Source of the DNA: Euryarchaeota archaeon UBA259
GTDB taxonomy: Archaea > Thermoplasmatota > Poseidoniia > Poseidoniales > Poseidoniaceae
NCBI GenBank assembly: GCA_002506275.1
Contig: DAXG01000036.1
Location: 1 to 31,222 of the forward strand
Direction of reading: 5' to 3'
DNA length: 31,222 nucleotides
Under the pieces are notes generated by a model. It was not told the origin of the DNA and searched no databases. It worked only from the letters and a program-made list of their open reading frames with translations. Positions within the stretch are counted from its first letter, which is position 1, and each line of letters begins with the position of its first letter. The position numbers and the translations under genes were made by a program. Below, in pieces: positions 7,987 through 16,162 of the stretch.

Positions 7987-9411
7987 ATGGAAGATTGGGT
8001 CTCTGTTGGATATTTGATTTCCGCAGCACTGTTCATTTTTGGACTGAAAAAGCTCGGACACCCCAAGACTGCACCGTTTGGTAATCAACTCGGCGCCATG
8101 GGTATGCTCGTTGCTGTCATCACGACCGTTGCGCAAATGCAACTCACGGGTGATGGGGTTGTTGACTGGACACTCATCGCTGGTGGACTTGTACTTGGGT
8201 CACTGATTGGTTATTGGATGGCTGTCAAGGTCGAGATGACCGGGATGCCGGAACTGGTTGCATTGTTCAACGGTTTTGGCGGTGCAGCATCTGCCCTTGT
8301 TGCTCTCTCAGAAATTCAAAAGTACATTGCCGAGCCTGATATCGTTCCAACTGGACTTGAAATTACCGTCACTATGATCGCTGCTGGCTTGTCTGCACTC
8401 GTTGGATGGATGACCTTAACGGGTTCTTTACTCGCAATGTACAAACTCAAAGGTGGAATCGAAGTCTTTGGAAAATGGATTCGCACGCCTACGTGGGGTC
8501 CAACATGGCTCAATCCAGTCAAGGTACTCTTGTTCCTTGCAGTCATCGCACTCATCGTTGCAAGCATCGATGACCCAACCAACGAGCAATACCTTTGGGG
8601 AATCATTGGTATTTCATGTATCCTCGGCATCATACTTGTTCTCCCGATTGGAGGAGCAGATATGCCGGTGGTCGTTTCGTTGCTCAATTCTCTTTCAGGA
8701 ATTGCAGCTGCTTTCACTGGATTTATCATCGGCAATTCGGTGCTCATTATCGCTGGTTCATTGGTCGGGGCTTCCGGGCTCATCCTGACCTTCATCATGT
8801 GCAAGGCAATGAATCGAAAACTCATCGATGTATTGTTCAAGTCATTTGGCGGTGATGGTGAGAAGCAGTCACTCACACGCACCAAGATTGGCTCCGATGC
8901 AGATGAAGTTGCCATGATGCTCGATGGTGCTCAGAAAGTCATCATCGTCCCGGGTTACGGAATGGCCGTATCCCAATGCCAGCACGCTGTCAAAGAGTTT
9001 GCAAACCTCATGGAAGAGAAATTCGACACGGAAATCAAATACGCCATTCACCCCGTAGCAGGGCGAATGCCGGGGCACATGAACGTCCTACTGGCTGAAG
9101 CGAATGTACCGTACGAGCAACTCATTGAAATGGATGAAATCAACAGTGAATTCCCAGAATGTGATGTCGCCCTCGTGATTGGTGCGAACGACACTACCAA
9201 TCCTGCCGCCCGAAGTGGAGAAGGACCTTTGGCAGGAATGCCAATCATCGATGCAGACAAGGCACGTACTGTAGTGATCATCAAGCGTTCACTCTCCGTT
9301 GGTTACGCAGGAGTCGATAACGACCTGTTTTACATGGACAAGACCATGATGCTCTTCGGCGACGGTAAGGCTATGATGGGCGATTTGAACACTGCAGTAA
9401 AAGAAATTTGA
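7987..9411 (+). CDS. pntB: NAD(P) transhydrogenase subunit beta
   Basis: This 474-residue protein carries the rest of the membrane domain (about eight or nine helices in residues 5-275) and the NADP(H)-binding domain III at the C terminus. Domain III motifs are clear: VIIVPGYGMAVSQCQHAV, HPVAGRMPGHMNVLLAEA, VIGANDTTNPAA and KRSLSVGYAGVDNDLFY. The last family box reads FGDGK where GDAK is usual, a mild change. The ATG at 7987 follows GGAGGTG at 7974-7980; a longer in-frame start at 7957 would lie inside pntAB and is rejected. The three-gene arrangement resembles that of Rhodospirillum rubrum and Thermus rather than the two-gene E. coli form. Confidence 0.96.
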   Translation: MEDWVSVGYLISAALFIFGLKKLGHPKTAPFGNQLGAMGMLVAVITTVAQMQLTGDGVVDWTLIAGGLVLGSLIGYWMAVKVEMTGMPELVALFNGFGGAASALVALSEIQKYIAEPDIVPTGLEITVTMIAAGLSALVGWMTLTGSLLAMYKLKGGIEVFGKWIRTPTWGPTWLNPVKVLLFLAVIALIVASIDDPTNEQYLWGIIGISCILGIILVLPIGGADMPVVVSLLNSLSGIAAAFTGFIIGNSVLIIAGSLVGASGLILTFIMCKAMNRKLIDVLFKSFGGDGEKQSLTRTKIGSDADEVAMMLDGAQKVIIVPGYGMAVSQCQHAVKEFANLMEEKFDTEIKYAIHPVAGRMPGHMNVLLAEANVPYEQLIEMDEINSEFPECDVALVIGANDTTNPAARSGEGPLAGMPIIDADKARTVVIIKRSLSVGYAGVDNDLFYMDKTMMLFGDGKAMMGDLNTAVKEI

Positions 9412-9433
9412 AGTGATTGATATCAGTTCAATT

Positions 9434-9452
9434 CATGCCCCTTAGGGGCATG
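9434..9452. repeat. Perfect 9-bp palindrome downstream of pntB
   Basis: CATGCCCCT-T-AGGGGCATG is a perfect inverted repeat with a single central base, 22 bases past the pntB stop and 53 bases before the preferred start of the next gene. No T-run follows, so it does not look like an intrinsic terminator. A near-zero spacer suits a dimeric protein binding site or a compact RNA processing hairpin. Confidence 0.55.
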
Positions 9453-9505
9453 GTGAAAAGGAACGTTCAAAGGGCGGCGGTGTGTCGAAAGCAACAGGTG
9501 GGACC

Positions 9506-10462
9506 ATGCTATCACGCAACTCTCGATTCTTGATACTTGGATTGATTGGACTGCTCTTGATTGCACCCGCTCTCGCCATGCCAGGAGGGCCTCCTTGGAA
9601 GAGTGGAGATAACCTCACCGTCGAAGTGGGATGTACGTGTCACGGCGATGGTGCTGCTTCCAGCGAAGTGGTCGTTTCAATTTCTGGCGTCCCACGAGCA
9701 TACACTCTTGACCAATCGTATGAATTTACAATTTCACTTCAACATGCATCCAACGAACTGGGAGGATTCATGCTTTGGGATTACAACAACGGTGCACTTA
9801 CGCCCGGTGAAGGTTCACAATCGGTTGCTGAAGAACCAGGCGCACTCTCACAATCCGCTGTTGGAAACGATTGGGTAGTCACGTGGACTGCACCGAGTTC
9901 AGATGTAGGAATCATTCCATTCCAACTCGTAGGTAATGCGGTCAATGGAAATGGAAACTTCGATGCAGGAGATACGTGGAATATTGTATCCTTTTCCATC
10001 AGCCCTCCAGATACAGCAACCAATGACAACGACGAAAACCTCGCACTCCGCACCATTAGCGTCGGTGATTACGAATCTCTGTTTGTTGCTGTAGAAGACC
10101 CTGAAGCGGTGGAAGCAGAACGACAAGAAGAACTCGCAACCCTGTTCTTTGACGAAGGAAACATCTACTACTTTTTCTCTCTTTCAATTATTATTGTTGC
10201 AGCTGTTATACAAGGTGAATTCTACGAACGCAAGTTTGGAGGAGGACCTGAACACCTCGATAAGAGTCTTGCTATACCTCAAGGCGTTCGTCGCAGTGCT
10301 GTTTTCGCAGTGCTGCTCATCGGGTTCGCATGGACGGTTGACAACGACCAATCTTGGGAAGTACTGCTCAGTATGGCTATGCTCACACTATGGGCATTTT
10401 TTGGCGTGTACAGAACCATTGTTCAAGCACGCGCTCCGGCACAGTCCAAAGACCTCGTGTGA
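9506..10462 (+). CDS. Exported membrane protein with CxCH motif (Reeler / choice-of-anchor-V-like)
   Basis: From the ATG at 9506 the protein has 318 residues. A signal peptide (hydrophobic residues 8-22, likely cut after ALA at 22-24) is followed by VGCTCHGDGAASSE at 41-54 and a beta-rich region (about 55-180) resembling the Reeler/choice-of-anchor-V domains, which commonly start with a Cys-x-x-Cys-His-like site. Here the spacing is CxCH (Cys43, Cys45, His46), not the CxxCH of ordinary c-type cytochromes. Three membrane helices close the protein (near 217-236, 266-285 and 290-312). It may bind haem or another metal outside the membrane; that is inference. A GTG at 9482 is an alternative start; GGTGGG lies just before 9506. 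It is followed after 35 bases by the tatC-like gene. Confidence 0.6.
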   Translation: MLSRNSRFLILGLIGLLLIAPALAMPGGPPWKSGDNLTVEVGCTCHGDGAASSEVVVSISGVPRAYTLDQSYEFTISLQHASNELGGFMLWDYNNGALTPGEGSQSVAEEPGALSQSAVGNDWVVTWTAPSSDVGIIPFQLVGNAVNGNGNFDAGDTWNIVSFSISPPDTATNDNDENLALRTISVGDYESLFVAVEDPEAVEAERQEELATLFFDEGNIYYFFSLSIIIVAAVIQGEFYERKFGGGPEHLDKSLAIPQGVRRSAVFAVLLIGFAWTVDNDQSWEVLLSMAMLTLWAFFGVYRTIVQARAPAQSKDLV

Positions 10463-10497
10463 ATCTCCTACTCCTCCAAAGGAACTGAGGGAATCCT

Positions 10498-11823
10498 ATG
10501 TCTCTGCAACTCGAATTGGACCAAGAGAGACATATTCAAGAGCACTTGAATGAACTTACTTCTCGGACAACTCTTGTTTTCTTTTTAGCGACCGTTTTCA
10601 CATTGGGATGGCTAACGCAAATCGACCAAATATTAGATGTGCTGCTAAGCCGTTTGAATCCGTGTGATGATGGTTGCCTCAACCTCTATGACCCAGCCCG
10701 ATGGAGTGCAGTTCGGTGGATGAGTTCTGCAATATTGGGTGTTGCGACAGCGGCGCCATTGGCATTTTATAACGGCTGGAAATTCGCTCGGCCAGGACTT
10801 CTACCAACTGAACAGCAATGGGTTAAATCGTGGTTTCTTGGCGGTAGCATTACGCTTGTTCTGGCAGTACTAACAACGGTGGGGTTCCTGTTTCCTTTTC
10901 TGTTTGAAACCGGTCACCAAACCCACGAATCCATGCAACTGGATGCACGGTACGATGCAGTCCACATGCTATCGATGACGGTAGCAGTTGTATGGGCACA
11001 GGTCATTGTAGCATGTGCGCTCAGTGCTATGGTACTTGCCGGTTGCTTGGGGATGCTCAACCGAGAAACTGCAGACTGGTGGAGACTGCGAGTATACGGA
11101 ATCGTATTGCTGCTCTTGCTTGCATCATTGCCCGAATACGGTGGATTTGCATTGATCTTAACCACCTCTGCAATCGCACTCATCGAACGCGGTAGCCGTC
11201 GATGGTTACTGGCTGAACCACCCATGTTCAGTGGGAAAAATCCGATTATGGATGCTGAGGGTGGAATGCGGAACATGCTACTGGTCGACTGCACCTGCAA
11301 CGGAGCTGGAAACCCTATACCGAACGGTGCTCATTCACCAATTGCAATTCAGCGTATTACCAATCTGTGCCATTCGGTACAACAACAGGAGAGTGTACTG
11401 GAAAAAATTCTCAGCCATCGCCTCACTGATGTCCTCATTAGCGGATGTTCGTCTGAACCGTTGCCGGACGGATTCAAACAAAATTGCAGAACGCTTGGCT
11501 GTAAACTTCGAGGAATGGACATGTTGGAGCACCAATCCTACCGAACATTACCTTCACCGTTTGAGATTACAGAATTTGAATTGAAAGTGATGAGCATAGA
11601 GGACCCTTGGTCCAAACACGGCATACCTGGCAGAATACACGAGTCCTTGAAGGACCTAAAAGGAATAGAACTTCTCATTGACACACGTCGTAAAGAGGAC
11701 ACTTGGGGGATGCAATTAGAGCCTCACCAACTGCTCATCCATTTGGACCCATTCACTGGAAATCAAGTAAGAGATTCACTTAAAAATTTACCAATGACAA
11801 CCCAACTGTTACTGCATCAGTAA
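10498..11823 (+). CDS. tatC: TatC-like Sec-independent translocase subunit with extra C-terminal domain
   Basis: Of 441 residues, the first 235 or so resemble TatC. An amphipathic HIQEHLNELTSRTTLVFF (12-29) corresponds to the HLEELRRR start of TatC, helices follow, and PLAFYNGWKFARPGLLPTE (about 86-104) matches the PxxxYQxWxFxxPGLxxxE signature of the first cytoplasmic loop. Six hydrophobic segments are visible; the TPPD loop before the last one reads PEYG. TatC recognises twin-arginine signals and exports folded proteins. After the last helix (near GSRRW) there is a further 200-residue soluble region, rich in Cys at first, that ordinary TatC (about 250 residues) lacks; I do not recognise it. 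GAGGGA at 10487-10492 sets the start. Divergence makes this confident only at family level. Confidence 0.75.
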   Translation: MSLQLELDQERHIQEHLNELTSRTTLVFFLATVFTLGWLTQIDQILDVLLSRLNPCDDGCLNLYDPARWSAVRWMSSAILGVATAAPLAFYNGWKFARPGLLPTEQQWVKSWFLGGSITLVLAVLTTVGFLFPFLFETGHQTHESMQLDARYDAVHMLSMTVAVVWAQVIVACALSAMVLAGCLGMLNRETADWWRLRVYGIVLLLLLASLPEYGGFALILTTSAIALIERGSRRWLLAEPPMFSGKNPIMDAEGGMRNMLLVDCTCNGAGNPIPNGAHSPIAIQRITNLCHSVQQQESVLEKILSHRLTDVLISGCSSEPLPDGFKQNCRTLGCKLRGMDMLEHQSYRTLPSPFEITEFELKVMSIEDPWSKHGIPGRIHESLKDLKGIELLIDTRRKEDTWGMQLEPHQLLIHLDPFTGNQVRDSLKNLPMTTQLLLHQ

Positions 11824-11862
11824 AGCCAAGCATTGAAACCCTTTGTCCTTCTGCGATTAAGC

Positions 11863-13971
11863 ATGAGTCCGAGGTTTGGTGTGCCAATCCTCGTTGCACT
11901 TCTACTTGCAAGTTCTTGGTCGTTCATGAACAACGACACAGTTGAACAATGGGTGAGCGATAATGCGATTACAATACAAGAACAAGACGTCCCTTTGTTG
12001 CAGTTACAAGAGCAAGAACGATGGCTTGTACTTGTCGTTGATTTTGATGAATCTCCTGCAAACGAAGCCTCTGGTCCAATCCAAGCGGATTTACTGCTCA
12101 ATGATGTGGCTCGCGAATATTTATTCCAATTATCGGGCTCTACAACAGAGATTCACATTGATGTGAGTACCAGAGTGACGCGTGCTTCAGGGACGCTTGC
12201 AGACTATGGAAGTGACACAAATGGTAATCGAGATACGAACCAAAAAGGTGAATTTTTACCGATGAAATTGGCTGAAGAAGCAGTCCTTGATCACATGACC
12301 TATGCAGACTGGGATGAATACGACCTGAATGGAAATGGAGTAGTCGACCGGTTGCTTATACTCCATACAACAAAGGGGCAAGAAGAAAACCCTGGCCAAA
12401 CGAGTAAGATTTGGAGCCATTTCACCCGCTTTGATACAGCCATCCAAGTGGAAAGCGGTGTTGATGTTGCCCATTACACGATGGCCAGCATTAAGACAGG
12501 CTCAAGTGGGATGGGGACAATATTGCATGAAATGATGCATCAAATGGGTGCTATGGATCTTTATCCCGTACATGATTCAAGCCGATTAAACGACTGGCAA
12601 GGTGTGGGTGATTGGGATATTATGGCAAGTGGTAATTGGAACGGAGGTGGGAATTGGCCTGCGCTTCCGACCTCTGCATCTCTCGAACTGCTTGGCGCAA
12701 ACCGTTCACAGACCATGGATTTGAATTGGCCAGAAACAGCGCAAGCACCTTGCATTGGCCCAAGTGTGGATATGAAAGGAATGAGCGAAAACGGCTCTTC
12801 ACTCAAAGTACCGCTTTCTGCGGAAGAATTCGTATGGATCGAATACAGGTCGAATTATGGATTTGACCAACATCTCCCCGGTTCAGGAGTACTGGTGACC
12901 TATCAAGACAGAAGCGTAGGTGATGAAGAGCAAAATGAACTCAACAGGGACCCCGACCAGCCATGGCTTACGGTCATCGAAGCAGATGGTCGAACAGATT
13001 TGCGGAGGGGTGTGAATTCAGGAGAAGAATCTGATCTGTTTCAGAACGGTAGCACATTCGGGGCAGAAGGTATCCTCATTTACAATCACGATGGAATTCT
13101 TGTGCCGTGGGTGGCAACAGTTGAAATCAACATCACGGTAACCGTCCATTTTAACGCTCCAAAATGCACGTCGCAGTTCACCATCGACGCTCCAGACTTT
13201 GGTGGTGTACTTCTACCACAACAGCCTTTTGAACTTCTCGTTTCAGTAATCGAACCATGCCAATTTGCCCACAACCTAACCGTATCTGACGGGCGCACTT
13301 TCATCCAACAAGAATTGCTGGTTAACGAGGGAGAGAATGTCGTCCAGTTGCAGTTCTCAACACCAGGGACAGCAAATGCAGAGGCAGTAATCCAAGGAAC
13401 ATTCAGTTGCGGAAACGATACAATCCATATCAATACACAGATTTTGACGCTGGGGCGCATCCCTGTAGAAATCACTGAAACTGGCACACTTCAGGCCTAT
13501 GGTTCATCGACCATAGAAATCCCCATTGATTCACTTGGTAATTCTGAACAATCCTTTACTGTAGAATTGGATGGACCAATGTCTCGAATTGGGGAAGTTG
13601 AAAATAGAATTGTTCTCACCGGCAACGATAGCCTCGAAGTACAAATTGACCCCAATGGCCTCTTACAGAACAGGATGTCGGTCGATGGGCAAGTTGTCCT
13701 GATCTCTCAGAGTGGTCATCGTTGGAGCATACAACTTGAATATTCTGCAATTGACGGTGAAATAAATACGTTCGATGAGTGGAGAACGCCCGGTCGTCTA
13801 CTCGGATTAGCTGGACTGATTTGCGCAATATGGGTTCTGTTAGGAATGGTTGACATCAACCGAAAGCCCAAGAAAGAAGAATCTCATTCCACGGCCGGTC
13901 CATTCAACCTCGTCGAGAACGCTGAATCAAAAGAAATCGACGCTTGGGGTCGAGAACTCGACCCAAGTTAG
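11863..13971 (+). CDS. Secreted, membrane-anchored M6-family metalloprotease (immune inhibitor A-like)
   Basis: The 702-residue protein has a signal peptide (PILVALLLASSWSF), then a catalytic domain with HEMMHQMGAMDLYP, the HExxHxxGxxD zinc motif of M6 peptidases, at residues 222-235 (Glu223 catalytic). DEYDLNGNGVVD just before it is a likely calcium loop. QGVGDWDIMASGNWNGGG after it is the family's methionine-turn region. The C-terminal half is beta-rich and repetitive in style, ending in one membrane helix (near LLGLAGLICAIWVLLGMVDI) with a basic cytosolic tail, so the protease is probably held on the outer face of the membrane. A TTG start at 11833 is possible, but the ATG gives a compact signal peptide. 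No twin-arginine motif is seen. The gene ends directly against the convergent EndA gene. Confidence 0.9.
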   Translation: MSPRFGVPILVALLLASSWSFMNNDTVEQWVSDNAITIQEQDVPLLQLQEQERWLVLVVDFDESPANEASGPIQADLLLNDVAREYLFQLSGSTTEIHIDVSTRVTRASGTLADYGSDTNGNRDTNQKGEFLPMKLAEEAVLDHMTYADWDEYDLNGNGVVDRLLILHTTKGQEENPGQTSKIWSHFTRFDTAIQVESGVDVAHYTMASIKTGSSGMGTILHEMMHQMGAMDLYPVHDSSRLNDWQGVGDWDIMASGNWNGGGNWPALPTSASLELLGANRSQTMDLNWPETAQAPCIGPSVDMKGMSENGSSLKVPLSAEEFVWIEYRSNYGFDQHLPGSGVLVTYQDRSVGDEEQNELNRDPDQPWLTVIEADGRTDLRRGVNSGEESDLFQNGSTFGAEGILIYNHDGILVPWVATVEINITVTVHFNAPKCTSQFTIDAPDFGGVLLPQQPFELLVSVIEPCQFAHNLTVSDGRTFIQQELLVNEGENVVQLQFSTPGTANAEAVIQGTFSCGNDTIHINTQILTLGRIPVEITETGTLQAYGSSTIEIPIDSLGNSEQSFTVELDGPMSRIGEVENRIVLTGNDSLEVQIDPNGLLQNRMSVDGQVVLISQSGHRWSIQLEYSAIDGEINTFDEWRTPGRLLGLAGLICAIWVLLGMVDINRKPKKEESHSTAGPFNLVENAESKEIDAWGRELDPS

Positions 13972-15084
13972 TCAATTACGACCCGGTAACCATCGTTGCA
14001 TGTGAAGGTAGAACCAGCGGTCATGGAAAGGTAAAGCACAAAGCCACATTTTGTGAACACCTTCGGAAAGGCGGACTGCCAAACAAGCGGCCTCCCATGT
14101 TCGAGGCGCGTCTTCATGAGGTTGAATGAGCCATGGAGCGTGGGCGTTTCCTACCGGGGTTTCGTACACTCTCCATCGACTACCGTACTTGAATCCGGGG
14201 CGCAATAGTACACCACGTCCTACCAGGTCAGTATACAAATCAAAATTGGAATCCAACTGATTTTCGTCAATTGAGGCTTGGACAAGTTGACCTTCTTCAT
14301 GACGAAGGTGTCGGCCGGACAGATGTTCGACACCGATTGAGTCCCAATGCCAATTGGTAGCATTTGGAATGTACCATCCATCACCTCGGGCAATTCGAGT
14401 CCCCCACAAGTCTGCAATTTGAACACGTTCAGAGTTCGAAAAGGAGGCCCAAAGTTGCTGATGGCCACTTGGTTCTACCTGCGACAGCAGGTACATGGTG
14501 ACATCCATTTCCTCATCGATGACCAAAAATTCTGCCAACATTCCTTGTTCGTGGACCCATGATGTCCATTCGACCATTTCCATCCAGTCAATTTCATCTG
14601 TAGTCCAAGCCCAACGAACATGTGCAACTGGCATTTCCTTTGAGAAAATTTGCTCACGGTTCCACCGTAAGGCCCATGTTGCTGAAGGAATTTCAATATT
14701 CCACTTGCTTGGAATATTCTGTGCTGGAATCAGTAATTCACCACCGCTTCGGGCGGTATCGAAAAGAATACTGCGGGCGATGACATTGGGGTCCTTCTCA
14801 ACTGCTTCTTCAAACCAGGAATCAGAGGGTAGAGGGAGATGACGATGCCAGTGACAAAACAGAATCTCTTCAGTCGAAACGCGTATGCTTTCATCCGACT
14901 GCATGTACCCAATGGCACTTTTTTGATACAGTCTCGATGATAATGGTGGCTCAATATACCATTCACCATCTTTCTGGTACGGGGGTGCAAGGGGTTGAGC
15001 TGGAGGTAGATTCGTGGTCAGTGGAGACCCAAGAGGGCGGGTCGTTCTTTGACGCGGTGTAAACTTGCGGTTCTGCCTCGCCAT
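13972..15084 (-). CDS. endA: tRNA-splicing endonuclease (EndA)
   Basis: The C-terminal catalytic domain is recognisable: FDLYTDLVGRGVLLRPGFKYG then WRVYE, NAHAPWLI and GVHKMWLC, giving the triad Tyr307, His315 and Lys345 (numbered from the ATG at 15084). The enzyme cuts the bulge-helix-bulge at intron borders of pre-tRNA in the cytosol. At 370 residues it is about twice the size of single-domain EndA, so residues about 40-250 probably form the degenerate partner repeat of the fused (alpha-2 or epsilon-2) type. The first 40 residues are basic and proline-rich. A start at 15108 (eight residues longer) is possible but closes the gap to the divergent gene. The archease on the other strand is functionally related. 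Confidence 0.88.
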   Translation of the reverse strand: MARQNRKFTPRQRTTRPLGSPLTTNLPPAQPLAPPYQKDGEWYIEPPLSSRLYQKSAIGYMQSDESIRVSTEEILFCHWHRHLPLPSDSWFEEAVEKDPNVIARSILFDTARSGGELLIPAQNIPSKWNIEIPSATWALRWNREQIFSKEMPVAHVRWAWTTDEIDWMEMVEWTSWVHEQGMLAEFLVIDEEMDVTMYLLSQVEPSGHQQLWASFSNSERVQIADLWGTRIARGDGWYIPNATNWHWDSIGVEHLSGRHLRHEEGQLVQASIDENQLDSNFDLYTDLVGRGVLLRPGFKYGSRWRVYETPVGNAHAPWLIQPHEDAPRTWEAACLAVRLSEGVHKMWLCALPFHDRWFYLHMQRWLPGRN

Positions 15085-15134
15085 GTAGATGCGTTGTGTC
15101 CTCGACATTTGAGTTTAGGGTTACCGATGGGGCT

Positions 15135-16130
15135 ATGTGCTCCCGCTTCTACGAAGTATTGGGGAGCCAAGTGGTAGACGGTTATCTGGGGTCGTTGACG
15201 ACGGAAGAGCGAATGCTTTTGCATTTGTTTGACCATAACCTCCCCGAAGGTGCTTGGGAAGCGCCTGCAGCTCTAACGCAGGCAGGTATCTCAGCAGCCG
15301 TACATGTACAGCGTAAACACGTGCCACGCACACTCAAACGGCTGGAACAACGAGGTGACTTGACGACCGATAAACGCCATGTCCCGGGAGCCAAACAGCG
15401 TAGGCAAGTCTACGGTTTGACAGCGAATGGAAGAGAATTGGCGCGGAAATTACGAGAAAAAATTCTCAACCTCTTTGTTCTTAAAAACGGCGAGAAAACT
15501 CTCCTTTCAGAACTTCGGAAGGGCGGCCAGGCTACACTTGACCTACTGTCCTACATTGACGAAGGGATGAACATGCATGAAAATCCTGTCGTGTCTCCTG
15601 TCTCCAATCCAGAAGGTGTCGCCTCACTGGATGCCCAAGCCGGTGAAAATCTCATTCGCCGACTGTTTGCCAGGGCTTGGGAAGACGGTAAAATCACGAA
15701 AGATGAACAATACTTGCTCACTGAGGTCGTAGACTTCCTTGGAATGCATCCGGAACGTGTGCGACGTCTTTCTGATGAGGCTCGAAAAGAACAAAAAGCC
15801 CCACCACCTGAAGAAATTTATCTTGATATGCTCCGTCAGGCCATGGTTGATGGTGAACTTGTCGATGATGAAATAGCATTGTTGGAAACGGTCCGAATAG
15901 CATATGGATTTGATCGACTGACGCACGACAAATTGCTTGAGGATGCTAAAAAATCGCCTCTGGTTTCTGAAAAGTACATGACCTACAGATCGACGCTCAT
16001 CACAGCACTTCAAGATGGAATAATAACCGAAGATGAAGGCGCCATGCTCGCAACACTACGAGAAACATTAGGAATTACCGATGTGCAACATGCGAGTCTC
16101 CTTGCGGAACTGCGCGATACAATCAAATGA
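15135..16130 (+). CDS. Winged-helix DNA-binding protein fused to TerB-like helical repeats
   Basis: The 331-residue protein starts with a winged-helix region (about residues 20-105): TTEERMLLHLFDH, ALTQAGISAAVHVQRKHVPRTLKRLEQRGDL and QVYGLTANGRELARKLREK resemble archaeal MarR/transcription-factor type modules. The rest is a set of acidic helical repeats, each with a D-G-x-I/L-x-x-D/E-E core: WEDGKITKDEQYLL, MVDGELVDDEIALL and LQDGIITEDEGAML. This D-G pattern is that of TerB/DjlA-type tellurite-resistance helical domains, which bind metals or partner proteins. It probably acts as a transcription regulator sensing a ligand through the repeats. The ATG at 15135 follows GATGGGG; a GTG at 15096 would overlap the EndA start. 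The kinase gene follows after 32 bases. Confidence 0.72.
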   Translation: MCSRFYEVLGSQVVDGYLGSLTTEERMLLHLFDHNLPEGAWEAPAALTQAGISAAVHVQRKHVPRTLKRLEQRGDLTTDKRHVPGAKQRRQVYGLTANGRELARKLREKILNLFVLKNGEKTLLSELRKGGQATLDLLSYIDEGMNMHENPVVSPVSNPEGVASLDAQAGENLIRRLFARAWEDGKITKDEQYLLTEVVDFLGMHPERVRRLSDEARKEQKAPPPEEIYLDMLRQAMVDGELVDDEIALLETVRIAYGFDRLTHDKLLEDAKKSPLVSEKYMTYRSTLITALQDGIITEDEGAMLATLRETLGITDVQHASLLAELRDTIK

Positions 16131-16162
16131 GAAACAAACAACGAGTAAACTGAGGGTCGATT

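Noticed and set aside
8316..8915. A 199-residue open frame antisense to pntB
   Set aside because: It mirrors the codon pattern of pntB, has no ribosome site and no recognisable sequence; pntB is certain.
9434..9452. Intrinsic terminator after pntB
   Set aside because: The hairpin lacks a following T-run, and archaeal termination depends on T-runs rather than hairpins.
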